Part shown: piece by piece, positions 26,884-35,093 of the stretch | How positions within the stretch are numbered: the stretch's first letter is position 1 | Layout: each line of letters starts with the position of its first letter | From: Pseudoduganella violaceinigra DSM 15887 | GTDB taxonomy: Bacteria > Pseudomonadota > Gammaproteobacteria > Burkholderiales > Burkholderiaceae_D | Reading direction: 5' to 3' | DNA length: 64,000 nucleotides | NCBI RefSeq assembly: GCF_000425385.1 | Contig: NZ_AUDI01000004.1 | Location: 124,001-188,000 of the forward strand | Made by a program: the position numbers and the translations under genes | The notes under the pieces: model-generated | Databases searched by the model: none | Seen by the model: the letters and a program-made list of their open reading frames with translations, nothing else | What the model was told of the DNA's origin: nothing

Positions 26884-27714
26884 ATGAAACGGCGGCTCCT
26901 GCTTGCTTTTGCCGCGGTCTTTGCGCTGTCGGGGACCGCTTACGCGCAGCAAATCATCCGCTTGTCGACGACGACGAGCACAGAAAATTCCGGGCTGCTG
27001 GCCTATCTGCTGCCCGCTTTCGAGGCGCAGACCAACACCAGGGTGCATGTGATCTCGGTCGGTACCGGCAAGGCGCTGGAGTTGTCGAAAAACGGCGACG
27101 TCGACGTGACCCTGGTGCATGCGCGCTCCGCGGAGGACAAATTCGTGGCGGAAGGCTGGGGCGTCGACCGGCGCGATGTGATGTACAACGATTTCATTGT
27201 CGTTGGCCCGGTTGGCGATCCGGCCGGCATCAAGGGCGGAAAGGATGTGCTGGCGGCTTTCCGCAAGCTGGCCGGCGGTCCGGCGAAATTCATTGCGCGC
27301 GGCGATAACTCGGGCACGGACATCATGGAAAAGACTTACTGGAAGCAGCTGGGGACGCAGCCGGCCGGCGCGCAGTATGTTTCGGCGGGTCTTGGGATGG
27401 GCGAAGTATTGACCATGGCCTCCGAAATGGGCGGCTATACGCTGACCGATCGCGCGACTTACGGCGCGTACCATGCCAAGACCGATCTTGCCCTGATGGT
27501 GGAGGGCGATGCGCGCATGTTCAACCCTTACGGCATCATCGCCACCAATCCGGCAAAGCATCCGGGCATCAACTATAAGGGCGCGCGCCAGCTGATCGAG
27601 TGGATCACCTCGCCGGAAGGGCAGGCCAGGATCGCGCAGTTCCGTCCCGCCGGCCAACAGTTGTTTTTCCCGAGCGCGAAGACCGATTTAAGCGCGCTGG
27701 AGCCAGGCAAGTAA
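26884..27714 (+). CDS. tupA: Tungstate-binding periplasmic protein
   Basis: The 276-residue product has a signal peptide (about 1-21, AYAQQ cleavage) and the TupA hallmark STTTSTENSGLL at the mature N-terminus, which contacts the oxyanion in TupA structures, plus a GTGKALEL motif. It delivers tungstate with high selectivity over molybdate in characterised homologues. It closes the formate dehydrogenase/Tup operon. The 3' end overlaps the convergent hydrolase gene by 27 bp. Confidence 0.93.
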   Translation: MKRRLLLAFAAVFALSGTAYAQQIIRLSTTTSTENSGLLAYLLPAFEAQTNTRVHVISVGTGKALELSKNGDVDVTLVHARSAEDKFVAEGWGVDRRDVMYNDFIVVGPVGDPAGIKGGKDVLAAFRKLAGGPAKFIARGDNSGTDIMEKTYWKQLGTQPAGAQYVSAGLGMGEVLTMASEMGGYTLTDRATYGAYHAKTDLALMVEGDARMFNPYGIIATNPAKHPGINYKGARQLIEWITSPEGQARIAQFRPAGQQLFFPSAKTDLSALEPGK

Positions 27715-28569
27715 GGCGTCGGCAACGGCGCCAGGGTTTTCTCGCTGCGGGAAGTGGCCGACACCGGCAAGCAGCGCGCGGTGATATGGCCCGCTGAACA
27801 AGTGTTCCTTGTGCTCGGAAGTCTGCGGGCTGTTGGCGCCGTCCTCGCTGCCATGCAGGGTGAGCGTGGGCACGCTGATGACGGAGTTATGCCGCAAGCG
27901 CTCTTCCTGTACGGCGTAGAACGGATCGGGCGGTGCCAGGCCCCAGTGGTGGCGGTAGGAGTGCAGGGAGACCTCCACCCAGTCCGGATTGTCCCAGGCA
28001 TGCATGGTGTCGTGGAACAGGCCCTCGCCGAAATGCCAGGAGGGCGACCATGTGCGCCAAAGCAGCAGGGCGAATTCGCGCCGTTCCTTGCGCAGCGCGT
28101 CGGCGCCCCGTTCGATGGACATATACCACTGGTACCAGTGATTGCGCGCCTGGTGCAGGCTCAGTTGCTGGCGCGTGTCATTGGCGCCCCAGCCGACCGA
28201 TAGGGCCATGCACCGCTGCACGCGCTCGGGCGCCAGGAGGGCGGCGTTGTAGGCCGCGCGCGCGCCCCAGTCATGGCCGACGACGTTGAAGCGTTCGATA
28301 CCGAGGGCGGTGGCAAAGTCCAGCAAATCCTGGGCCATGGCCACCAGTTGGCCGCTGCGCGGGGTGGCGGGATCGAGGAAGCGGGTTTCGCCGAAACCGC
28401 GCAGGCTGGGCACAATCAGGCGGTAGCCGGCCGCCGACAGCGCCGGGATCACGCCGTCCCATGTGTGCATATCGTCCGGCCAGCCGTGCAGAAGGAAAAT
28501 CGGTTCGCCGTGCATGTCGCCATGCTGGCGGAAGGCGATGCGCAAGCGGTCGGTGTTCACGTATTCCAT
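27688..28569 (-). CDS. Epoxide-hydrolase-like alpha/beta hydrolase
   Basis: The 293-residue product has the oxyanion motif HGWPDD, the nucleophile elbow GHDWGAR (Asp nucleophile typical of epoxide hydrolases and haloalkane dehalogenases) and catalytic His in GVGHFPQRENP. A cap-domain Tyr pair cannot be placed with certainty. ATG 28569 follows a GGAG site. Reaction is most likely epoxide opening; dehalogenation is an alternative. Confidence 0.82.
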   Translation of the reverse strand: MEYVNTDRLRIAFRQHGDMHGEPIFLLHGWPDDMHTWDGVIPALSAAGYRLIVPSLRGFGETRFLDPATPRSGQLVAMAQDLLDFATALGIERFNVVGHDWGARAAYNAALLAPERVQRCMALSVGWGANDTRQQLSLHQARNHWYQWYMSIERGADALRKERREFALLLWRTWSPSWHFGEGLFHDTMHAWDNPDWVEVSLHSYRHHWGLAPPDPFYAVQEERLRHNSVISVPTLTLHGSEDGANSPQTSEHKEHLFSGPYHRALLAGVGHFPQRENPGAVADALLAWLQRA

Positions 28570-28630
28570 GAGGTCTCCTGGCTGGCGAAGCGTGCCCTCG
28601 GGATTATAAGCCTGCGTTATACTTGTCCGC

Positions 28631-29065
28631 ATGGAAAACCTGCATATCGTTTGCCCCCATTGCGACGCTGTCAACCGCGTCCCGTCGGTGCGCCTGGAAG
28701 AGGAGGCCACTTGCGGCACCTGCAAGCGCCCTTTGTTCACCGGCCATCCTACTGACCTGTCGACCGAACGCTTCCTCAAGCATATCCAGCGTAGCGATAT
28801 TCCTGTGCTGGTCGATTTCTGGGCGCCGTGGTGCGGCCCTTGCCGGACCATGGCGCCGTTTTACGAGGAGGCGACCCGCCACCTGGAGCCTTACTTCCGG
28901 GTGGTGAAGGTGAATACGGAAGCCGAGCAGCAGCTGGCGACGCGCTTTGCCATCCGCAGTATCCCAACCCTGGCCGTGTTTAAAGGCGGCCGGGAACTGG
29001 CGCGCCAGCCGGGTGCCATGGATAGCAAGAGCATCATTGCGTGGGTGCAGCAGCACTTGCGCTAA
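28631..29065 (+). CDS. trxC: Thioredoxin 2 (zinc-binding)
   Basis: The 144-residue product has an N-terminal zinc ribbon with Cys8, Cys11, Cys28 and Cys31, then a thioredoxin domain with WCGPC active site (Cys68, Cys71) and cis-Pro in SIPTLAVF. This is the TrxC layout. It reduces protein disulfides in the cytoplasm, and E. coli trxC is under oxidative control; no OxyR site could be confirmed here. The stop overlaps mdcH on the other strand. Confidence 0.95.
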   Translation: MENLHIVCPHCDAVNRVPSVRLEEEATCGTCKRPLFTGHPTDLSTERFLKHIQRSDIPVLVDFWAPWCGPCRTMAPFYEEATRHLEPYFRVVKVNTEAEQQLATRFAIRSIPTLAVFKGGRELARQPGAMDSKSIIAWVQQHLR

Positions 29066-29955
29066 ATGCGCGCCAGCCAGCTGCGAATTCCGTCCACTGA
29101 GCGGAAGTCGGCCACCGAACGGCAGGCAATGCCGGGGTGGCGCGCCGACAACATCTTCGATAAAGCGCTGCCAGGGCCGAGCTCCAATGCCGCGGTGATG
29201 CCTTGTTCGGCGCAAGCATCCATGCATTCCGTCCACAATATCGGTTCGGCCAGTTGGCGTGCGAGGTGGGCGATCGCGGCTTCCGCCCCGCGCACCGTCA
29301 TGGCGTCGATACCGCCCAGCACTGGCGTGCGCAAGCTGCCGAAGGATTCTTCCGCGAGCCTTGCCGCGAAGGCCGCTGCCGCCGCTTTCAGGTAAGGCGT
29401 GTGGGAGGCGACAGTCACCGGCAGCGGTGCAATGCGCGCTCCCGGGATCGCTATGGCGTTTGCCATGGCGGCCAGGCCGCCGGCAATGCAGCTGTCCTCG
29501 CCGGTTTCAATTGCGATGTGGAAGCCATGCGCGGCCAGTTGCTGGCGCAGGCTTGCGATGCGCCGGCCGCTGATGGCCAGCATCGCGTGCGGGCTGCCGG
29601 GCGCGACGCAAGCGTCCATCAAGGCGGCACGCTGTGCTGCCAGGGCGACGGTGCGCTCCGGACTGAAGGCCCCGGCCACGCCGTAGGCGGCCAGTTCGCC
29701 GACGCTGTAGCCTGCCACCAGCGCTGGCGCCGGGCATTCGCCGCGCAGCGCTTCCCACATAGCGAGGCTACTGGCGACAACGGCGGGTTGGGCGGCGCGG
29801 TTGTTGAACATAGTCTCCGGCATGGACAAATCGGGCAGCCATGGCGCCAATTGATCGAGCAGGGCGGCGCCGCGCGGGTCGCTGCGGGCCAGGTCGTACA
29901 TCGCGGCGTGTTGGCCGCCCTGGCCTGGGCAGAGGATCAGCAGGCGGCTTTTCAT
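29062..29955 (-). CDS. mdcH: Malonate decarboxylase epsilon subunit (malonyl transferase)
   Basis: The 297-residue FabD-like acyltransferase has the CPGQGGQ start, nucleophile Ser84 in GYSVGELA and His185 in VASHTPYL. MdcH loads malonyl onto the malonate decarboxylase acyl-carrier subunit MdcC to start the catalytic cycle. It is the last gene of the mdc operon and overlaps mdcB by 4 bp. Confidence 0.92.
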   Translation of the reverse strand: MKSRLLILCPGQGGQHAAMYDLARSDPRGAALLDQLAPWLPDLSMPETMFNNRAAQPAVVASSLAMWEALRGECPAPALVAGYSVGELAAYGVAGAFSPERTVALAAQRAALMDACVAPGSPHAMLAISGRRIASLRQQLAAHGFHIAIETGEDSCIAGGLAAMANAIAIPGARIAPLPVTVASHTPYLKAAAAAFAARLAEESFGSLRTPVLGGIDAMTVRGAEAAIAHLARQLAEPILWTECMDACAEQGITAALELGPGSALSKMLSARHPGIACRSVADFRSVDGIRSWLARI

Positions 29956-30854
29956 GGCGGCGGCATGGTGGACAGGCTGTGCACCAGACAGGTGGCGGCC
30001 AGCAGGTCGGCGGCGCCGCCGGGCGAGAGGCGCTGGGCGACGAATTGCCGGTGGCAGGCCAAGGCGTGGTCATGCCAATGCGGGTTGGCCGTGGCGCCCT
30101 GGCGCAGGAATTGACTGGCTGCGTGGCGTACGGTTGCGGCACCTTCCGCCCCGCCGCGATGGTAAGTATTGGTATCGCTGATATGGGCCATGAGGGCGAA
30201 GATGGCATCGACGCGCGCGTGCTGTATTGTTGCCCCGCGCGCCAGCGCCGCTTGCATTGCGGGCAGACCAATCTCGAAGACGGACGGCAGACCGAGGGTG
30301 CCTTCTTCGCGCGCGCCGCTCGCTGCGTGGCGGGCGGCGGCGCGCAGGCCGTGGGAATCGCCGTCGGCGCGGGTGTGTCCGGCGAGTTCTTCACCCCAAT
30401 GCAGAAGCAGGGCGGTGCGCAGGGTGGCCGGTGTCAGTGTCATGCGCAGCGCTCGTACGCGGCCCGCGGCGGCGCATAACAGGCCGAGTGCGAAAATGGC
30501 GCCGCGATGCGTGTTGATGCCGCGCGTGGCGGCCAGCATGCGCTGTTCGGCGGCGATGCCAAGCTTTTTCAGGTCGGAGAACGGCGCGCCGTCGTAACCG
30601 GCCTTGCAGATGCGGGCATAGTAATGGCGCAGGGAGAACAGGCTGCGCATGAAGGTCCTCGCATCCATGTCGGTATGGCTGCCGTTGTCGATCAAGGAGA
30701 CCAGTCCGGGCTTTGGGTAGAGCGCCAGCTCCTGGTACAGGCTGCGTACGGCGCGCACGGCGACTTCGCGGGCGAGTCCCTGCGCCGGGTGGCGGCGCTG
30801 GTTGATGCGCGGGACTGGCCGGGCGTTCCGGGCGGTGGATGCAGACAGGTTCAT
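29952..30854 (-). CDS. mdcB: Triphosphoribosyl-dephospho-CoA synthase
   Basis: The 300-residue product belongs to the CitG/MdcB family: LYQELALYPKPGLVSLIDNGSHTDMD-type segment near residue 40-60, and later Asp/Glu/His-rich helices (GDSHGLRAA, ISDTNTYHRGG). It makes the prosthetic-group precursor of MdcC from dephospho-CoA and ATP. ATG 30854 overlaps the mdcG stop (ATGA); upstream in-frame ATGs lie inside mdcG and are rejected. Confidence 0.92.
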   Translation of the reverse strand: MNLSASTARNARPVPRINQRRHPAQGLAREVAVRAVRSLYQELALYPKPGLVSLIDNGSHTDMDARTFMRSLFSLRHYYARICKAGYDGAPFSDLKKLGIAAEQRMLAATRGINTHRGAIFALGLLCAAAGRVRALRMTLTPATLRTALLLHWGEELAGHTRADGDSHGLRAAARHAASGAREEGTLGLPSVFEIGLPAMQAALARGATIQHARVDAIFALMAHISDTNTYHRGGAEGAATVRHAASQFLRQGATANPHWHDHALACHRQFVAQRLSPGGAADLLAATCLVHSLSTMPPP

Positions 30855-31519
30855 GCCGGCTCCAGTTCGGCGCGTAGTTCGGTGCAGGCACGAAGCGTTA
30901 CGCCGCTGTGCGATTTGACCAGGACGCGCCCGGACTGCCCGCGTGCTGAAAACCATTCCTTCCATGCCACCGCTTGCCCGCTGGGGAAGACGATCTCGCC
31001 ATCCAGGGGGAGTTCCGCGAGATGGCCGGCGAGGAGTGCGGTGCCTTCATCCAGTTCGGCCGCGCTGCGGGGGCGGAACAGCAGGTCGATGTCGGAGCTC
31101 GCGCGCAGATAGATCTGGCCGGTCAAGACCTGCAAGGCAAGTGAACCGAAGACGCGCAAGCCCAGGTTGGCGCCGGATTGCTGCAGGCGGGCGAACGGCG
31201 CTTGCCAGCGTGCCGGCAAGGCGCTTGCGACGTCCTCCAGCGCCAACGGGGCGCGCCTGCGTTCAATGTGCCTTGCCGGTACGCGTAGTGGAAGGCGCAT
31301 CCGGGCGCCGCTGCCTGTATCGGGCGGGGCGGCAAGGCCGAGAAAAACATCGTCCAGGCCTGCTCCGGGATCCGGCTCGCGCCGGCGCACAACCAGGGGC
31401 CAGCCGGCAGCCGCCCAGCGCTCGATCGCGGCGTGCGCAGGCGTATTCGTCGGCGCGGTCGCCAGCAAGTCCAGCCAGCCGGCGGATGTCAGCCATGCCA
31501 GGTCATGCCGTGCGTACAT
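30851..31519 (-). CDS. mdcG: Malonate decarboxylase holo-ACP synthase (phosphoribosyl-dephospho-CoA transferase)
   Basis: The 222-residue product has a nucleotidyltransferase-type core with GLRVFGSLALQVLTG and a SSDIDLLF motif whose Asp residues bind metal. MdcG attaches the prosthetic group made by MdcB to apo-MdcC. ATG 31519 overlaps the mdcE 3' end by 17 bp and matches the N-terminus of the family (short polar start before HDLAWL). Confidence 0.9.
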   Translation of the reverse strand: MYARHDLAWLTSAGWLDLLATAPTNTPAHAAIERWAAAGWPLVVRRREPDPGAGLDDVFLGLAAPPDTGSGARMRLPLRVPARHIERRRAPLALEDVASALPARWQAPFARLQQSGANLGLRVFGSLALQVLTGQIYLRASSDIDLLFRPRSAAELDEGTALLAGHLAELPLDGEIVFPSGQAVAWKEWFSARGQSGRVLVKSHSGVTLRACTELRAELEPA

Positions 31520-32225
31520 TACCGCCGCCAATGACTGCCTGGATGACCGGCTGCGCGGCCTTGCGGCCGCCGCGCAGCAGGCCGAGTGCGCTGCGCTGGT
31601 CCTCAGTGGGCGCGTTGGCAATTGCGTGCGCCAGGTGCGCTGCGAGGTCGCCTTCCCAGATCGCTTGCAGCCCGCCCATGCGAACGTAATTCTCCGGGCC
31701 GGGAGCAAAAACCGGATTGCTGCGCGCCAGTTCCACCAGCTTTTCCTCGGACACCTTGGTGATGCGGGCCATGGCCGGCAGGCCCATGACGCGGATGGTG
31801 GCATCCGGTAGCGCATAACAGGCATCCGCCATCAAGCCGCTGGTGATGAAGCCGCCCGACAGCGCCTGGTCGTACACCAGTCCGACGATGCGATGGCCCT
31901 GGCGGCGTGCCAGGTCGATGCACTTTCCCAGGTGGGCCATATAGCTGTTGATGCCGAGCATTTCGTCGCGGTGGCGCAGGCGCTGTCCCTGGGTGTCGAC
32001 CAGCAGCACGATGGCGCGGCCGGGATGACTGCGCACCGTGGCCAGTACGGCCTTCGCTTGCGCCAGTGCGATCTCCACACCGATCGGTGCATGGCCGGTG
32101 GTGCCGATCACGCAGACGGTCTGCCCGTCCACGTGCGCGCTACCGCTCAGGAATTGCTCATGCTCCGCAATATCGTGCCCGCCCGGGAACAGGGCATCGG
32201 CCAATACTTTCCAGTCCATCGTCAT
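31503..32225 (-). CDS. mdcE: Malonate decarboxylase gamma subunit
   Basis: The 240-residue product is one half of the carboxyltransferase/decarboxylase core (crotonase-like fold): IVLLVDTQGQRLRHRDEMLG, GLVYDQALSGGFITSGLMAD and VMGLPAMARITKVSEEKL are characteristic. With MdcD it decarboxylates malonyl-ACP to acetyl-ACP. It overlaps mdcD by ATGA. Confidence 0.93.
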   Translation of the reverse strand: MTMDWKVLADALFPGGHDIAEHEQFLSGSAHVDGQTVCVIGTTGHAPIGVEIALAQAKAVLATVRSHPGRAIVLLVDTQGQRLRHRDEMLGINSYMAHLGKCIDLARRQGHRIVGLVYDQALSGGFITSGLMADACYALPDATIRVMGLPAMARITKVSEEKLVELARSNPVFAPGPENYVRMGGLQAIWEGDLAAHLAHAIANAPTEDQRSALGLLRGGRKAAQPVIQAVIGGGNVRTA

Positions 32226-33106
32226 GCTCCCTGGCGGTGCGGCGCGGCTGCCGCGATGAATGAAGCGGCATCCAGCATCGGGATGTCCTGCGCTGCTGCG
32301 ATGCCGAGCGCGGCCCAGATATCGGCCGGGTCGCGCAGGCTGCCAAAGCGTTCGATACGCTGTTCCAGCATGGCGTGTTCCGCTTCCAGCCCGGCCAGCG
32401 TCAGTTCGACGGTCTCGTCGCGCGCCTGGATGATTGCTTCCTGCGCCGCCTGGCGGAATGCGGGAATACTGTCGTCCACGATGAGTTGCACGTCGCCCAT
32501 CAGGTAGCGGTGCTTGCCGCCCGTGGTGCGCCAGACCAGGGCGCGGTCGCGCGAGTCGAATTCCTCCACGCCGTTGGCGGTCTCGATCACTTCCGGCCCC
32601 GACATGGCCAGGCGGCCTTCTTCGGAAATCACCAGGGAATTGGCGCAGCGCGCCACGATGCCCATGCCGCCGAAGGCTCCGTTCGAGCCGCCGATCAGGG
32701 CTACGACCGGAATGCCGGCCGCGCGCACATCGAGCACGGCGCGCATCACTTCCGATACGGCGATCAGGCCGGCATTGGCCTCGTGCAGCCGCACTCCGCC
32801 CGTTTCCAGCAAGAGCAGCACGGCCGCGGGACGTTCAATCAGCGCGCGGCGCAGCAAGCCGGTCAGCTTGGCGCCGTGCACTTCGCCTACGGCTCCGCCC
32901 ATGAAGCCGCCTTCCTGCGCGGCCGCGAAGACGGCCAGGCCGCCCAGTGAGGCGCGGCCCACGACCACGCCGTCGTCGAAGGCCACCGGTGCATTGAGTT
33001 GGCCGAGATGCGGGCTTACGACGCGTTGTGCCGGGCCGACGAATTCTTCAAAACTGTCGAAGAGGGCAAGGCGCTCGCGCGCGGTGGCTTCCAGGTAGCT
33101 GCTCAT
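32222..33106 (-). CDS. mdcD: Malonate decarboxylase beta subunit
   Basis: The 294-residue product is the other half of the decarboxylase core, with VLLLLETGGVRLHEANAG, a Gly-rich oxyanion region GGSNGAFGGMGIVAR and AMSGPEVIETANGVEEFDSRD in overlapping parts. It pairs with MdcE. It overlaps mdcC by ATGA. Confidence 0.93.
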   Translation of the reverse strand: MSSYLEATARERLALFDSFEEFVGPAQRVVSPHLGQLNAPVAFDDGVVVGRASLGGLAVFAAAQEGGFMGGAVGEVHGAKLTGLLRRALIERPAAVLLLLETGGVRLHEANAGLIAVSEVMRAVLDVRAAGIPVVALIGGSNGAFGGMGIVARCANSLVISEEGRLAMSGPEVIETANGVEEFDSRDRALVWRTTGGKHRYLMGDVQLIVDDSIPAFRQAAQEAIIQARDETVELTLAGLEAEHAMLEQRIERFGSLRDPADIWAALGIAAAQDIPMLDAASFIAAAAPHRQGA

Positions 33107-33417
33107 GTGGCGCCTCCGAGCATTTCTTGCACTGCCTGGTCCAGGCGCAGGCTGACCACGGCGGGCGTGGCGCCCATGTCGTTAATGGCGATGCGTGTGT
33201 CGGCCAGCTGCCAGCGCTCCTGGAAGTCGCTGATCACCGCCTGCCAAATCTGGCCGAAGCCCTCCGCGGCAGTCTGGATGCCAACCTCGCAGGCTCCTCC
33301 CAGCGGCGTGCTTTCGATCAGCACTTCCAGGTTGCCGGAGCTGACCACGCCAACGATGCGCGGCTCCGCCGACAGCGGGCGCCGGCCTTGTTCGAAACGG
33401 TAATTGAGTGTTTCCAT
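33103..33417 (-). CDS. mdcC: Malonate decarboxylase acyl-carrier (delta) subunit
   Basis: The 104-residue product is the carrier protein that holds acetyl/malonyl on a 2'-(5''-triphosphoribosyl)-3'-dephospho-CoA arm. By alignment with the Klebsiella protein, the attachment residue is Ser27 in VVSSGNLEVL. TAGGAG upstream of ATG 33417 sets the start; 8 nt separate it from mdcA. Confidence 0.92.
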   Translation of the reverse strand: METLNYRFEQGRRPLSAEPRIVGVVSSGNLEVLIESTPLGGACEVGIQTAAEGFGQIWQAVISDFQERWQLADTRIAINDMGATPAVVSLRLDQAVQEMLGGAT

Positions 33418-33425
33418 CTTGGCTC

Positions 33426-35093
33426 CTACCAGTTGCGGAAGCGTTTGGGCGGATCGTACAGTCCGCCCGATGCCCGCACCAGGTCTTTCATGTTTTTTGC
33501 CGCCAGCAGGTCGCGCGTGGCTTGCCGTTTGTCGATGCCCAGGTCTTCGGCGCGGGTAATGATGCCGCGGTCGCGCAGATTTTCCACCATGCGCCTGTCG
33601 CGCTGCAAGCCGACCGGGGTGTAGCCGGCGACCCCGCGTATGGCCTGCTCGCGCTCCTCGGCGCTGCGGCACAGCAACAGGTTGGCGATGCCTTCCTCCG
33701 TCAGGATGTGCGTCACGTCGTCACCGTAGATCATGACAGGCGGGATCGCCATTTTCGCCTGTTCGCCCAGTTCCCACGCATCGAGCCGTTCCACGAAGGC
33801 GGGCTGCATATGTTCGCGGAAGGTTTCCACCATCTGCACCACCAGCTTCTGGCCGCGCGGGATGGCGCCGCTGCCCCTGCGCGCCTGTTCCCCGGCCTTA
33901 AGCCATGCCGGGCTGGCGTGGCGCCGGCCGCGGGCATCGGCACCCATATTCGGTGCTCCGCCGAAGCCGGAAATGCGGCCCAGCGTGGCGGTCGACGAAT
34001 TGCCGGTCAGGTCGATCTGCAGGGTCGAACCGATGAACATGTCGCAGGCATAATGCCCGGCAGCCTGGCAATAGGCGCGGTTGCTGCGCATGGAGCCGTC
34101 CGGGCCCACCGCGAAGACGTCGGGGCGGGCGCGGATGTAGTTTTCCATGCCCAGCTCCGAACCGAAGGAATGGACCGATTCGACAAAGCCCGCCTCGATC
34201 GCGGGGATCAGGGCCGGATGGGGATTCAGTGCCCAATTGGTGGCGATCTTGCCGCGCAGGCCGAGCGAGGCCCCGTACGTCGGCAGCAGCAATTCAATGG
34301 CGGCGGTGTCAAAGCCGATGCCATGGTTCAGTCGCTGCACCTGGTACTCGGCGTAGATGCCTTTGATTGCCATCATCGCCATCAGCACCTGGATCTCGGA
34401 AATCTGGGCCGGGTCGCGCGTGAAGAGCGGCTCGATATAGTAGGGCGTCGGCGACTGCACCACGAAATCGACCCAGTCGCCTGGCACATCGATGCGCGGC
34501 AACTGGTCCACAATGCGGTTGACCTGCACGATCACGATGCCGTTCTTGAAGGCGGTGGCTTCCACGATCGGCGGCGTATCCTCGGTATTCGGACCGGTGT
34601 ACAGGTTGCCATGCCGGTCCGCCGCTTCCGCCGCAACCAGGGCAACACGCGGCGGCAGGTCGATGAAGTAGCGGCTGAACAGCTCCAGATAGGTGTGGAT
34701 GGCGCCGATATTCAGCTTGCCCGCTGCGGCCAGCTTCGCCACGCGCGCTGCCTGCGGGCCGGAGAAGGAGAAGTCCAGTTTTGACGCGATGCCGCGCTCG
34801 AACACGTCCAGGTGTTCGGGCAGGGCCAGCACCGATTGCAGCATATGCAGGCCGTGCACGCGCTGCGGATCGAGTCCCGCCAATGCCTGCGCCAGAAAGT
34901 CGGCCTGCTTCTGGTTGTTGCCTTCAATGCAGACGCGGTCGCCGTTTTCCAGCACGGCATGCAGCAAGTCGGCGATGCGCCCGGCTGGCAGCGCCTTGCC
35001 GGCCAATTCAGCGCCCAACACGCCGCGGGCGCGTGCCAGGCGCTCGTTGCGGTTGCGCTGCAGGCGGTCCCACACGCGGACAGGGGCCGTCAT
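33426..35093 (-). CDS. mdcA: Malonate decarboxylase alpha subunit (acetyl-ACP:malonate transferase)
   Basis: The 555-residue product has the CoA-transferase-like MdcA layout, including ADLLHAVLENGDRVCIEGNNQKQADFL in the N-terminal part and FGGAPNMGADARGRRHASPAW in the C-terminal half. It exchanges acetyl for malonyl on MdcC. It overlaps the TRAP permease gene dctM by ATGA, tying transport and metabolism in one message. Confidence 0.94.
   Translation of the reverse strand: MTAPVRVWDRLQRNRNERLARARGVLGAELAGKALPAGRIADLLHAVLENGDRVCIEGNNQKQADFLAQALAGLDPQRVHGLHMLQSVLALPEHLDVFERGIASKLDFSFSGPQAARVAKLAAAGKLNIGAIHTYLELFSRYFIDLPPRVALVAAEAADRHGNLYTGPNTEDTPPIVEATAFKNGIVIVQVNRIVDQLPRIDVPGDWVDFVVQSPTPYYIEPLFTRDPAQISEIQVLMAMMAIKGIYAEYQVQRLNHGIGFDTAAIELLLPTYGASLGLRGKIATNWALNPHPALIPAIEAGFVESVHSFGSELGMENYIRARPDVFAVGPDGSMRSNRAYCQAAGHYACDMFIGSTLQIDLTGNSSTATLGRISGFGGAPNMGADARGRRHASPAWLKAGEQARRGSGAIPRGQKLVVQMVETFREHMQPAFVERLDAWELGEQAKMAIPPVMIYGDDVTHILTEEGIANLLLCRSAEEREQAIRGVAGYTPVGLQRDRRMVENLRDRGIITRAEDLGIDKRQATRDLLAAKNMKDLVRASGGLYDPPKRFRNW

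Noticed and set aside
25969-27657. Minus-strand open frame (562 codons) opposite tupBCA
   Set aside because: No domain, His/Arg/Gln-rich; the plus strand encodes a convincing transporter.
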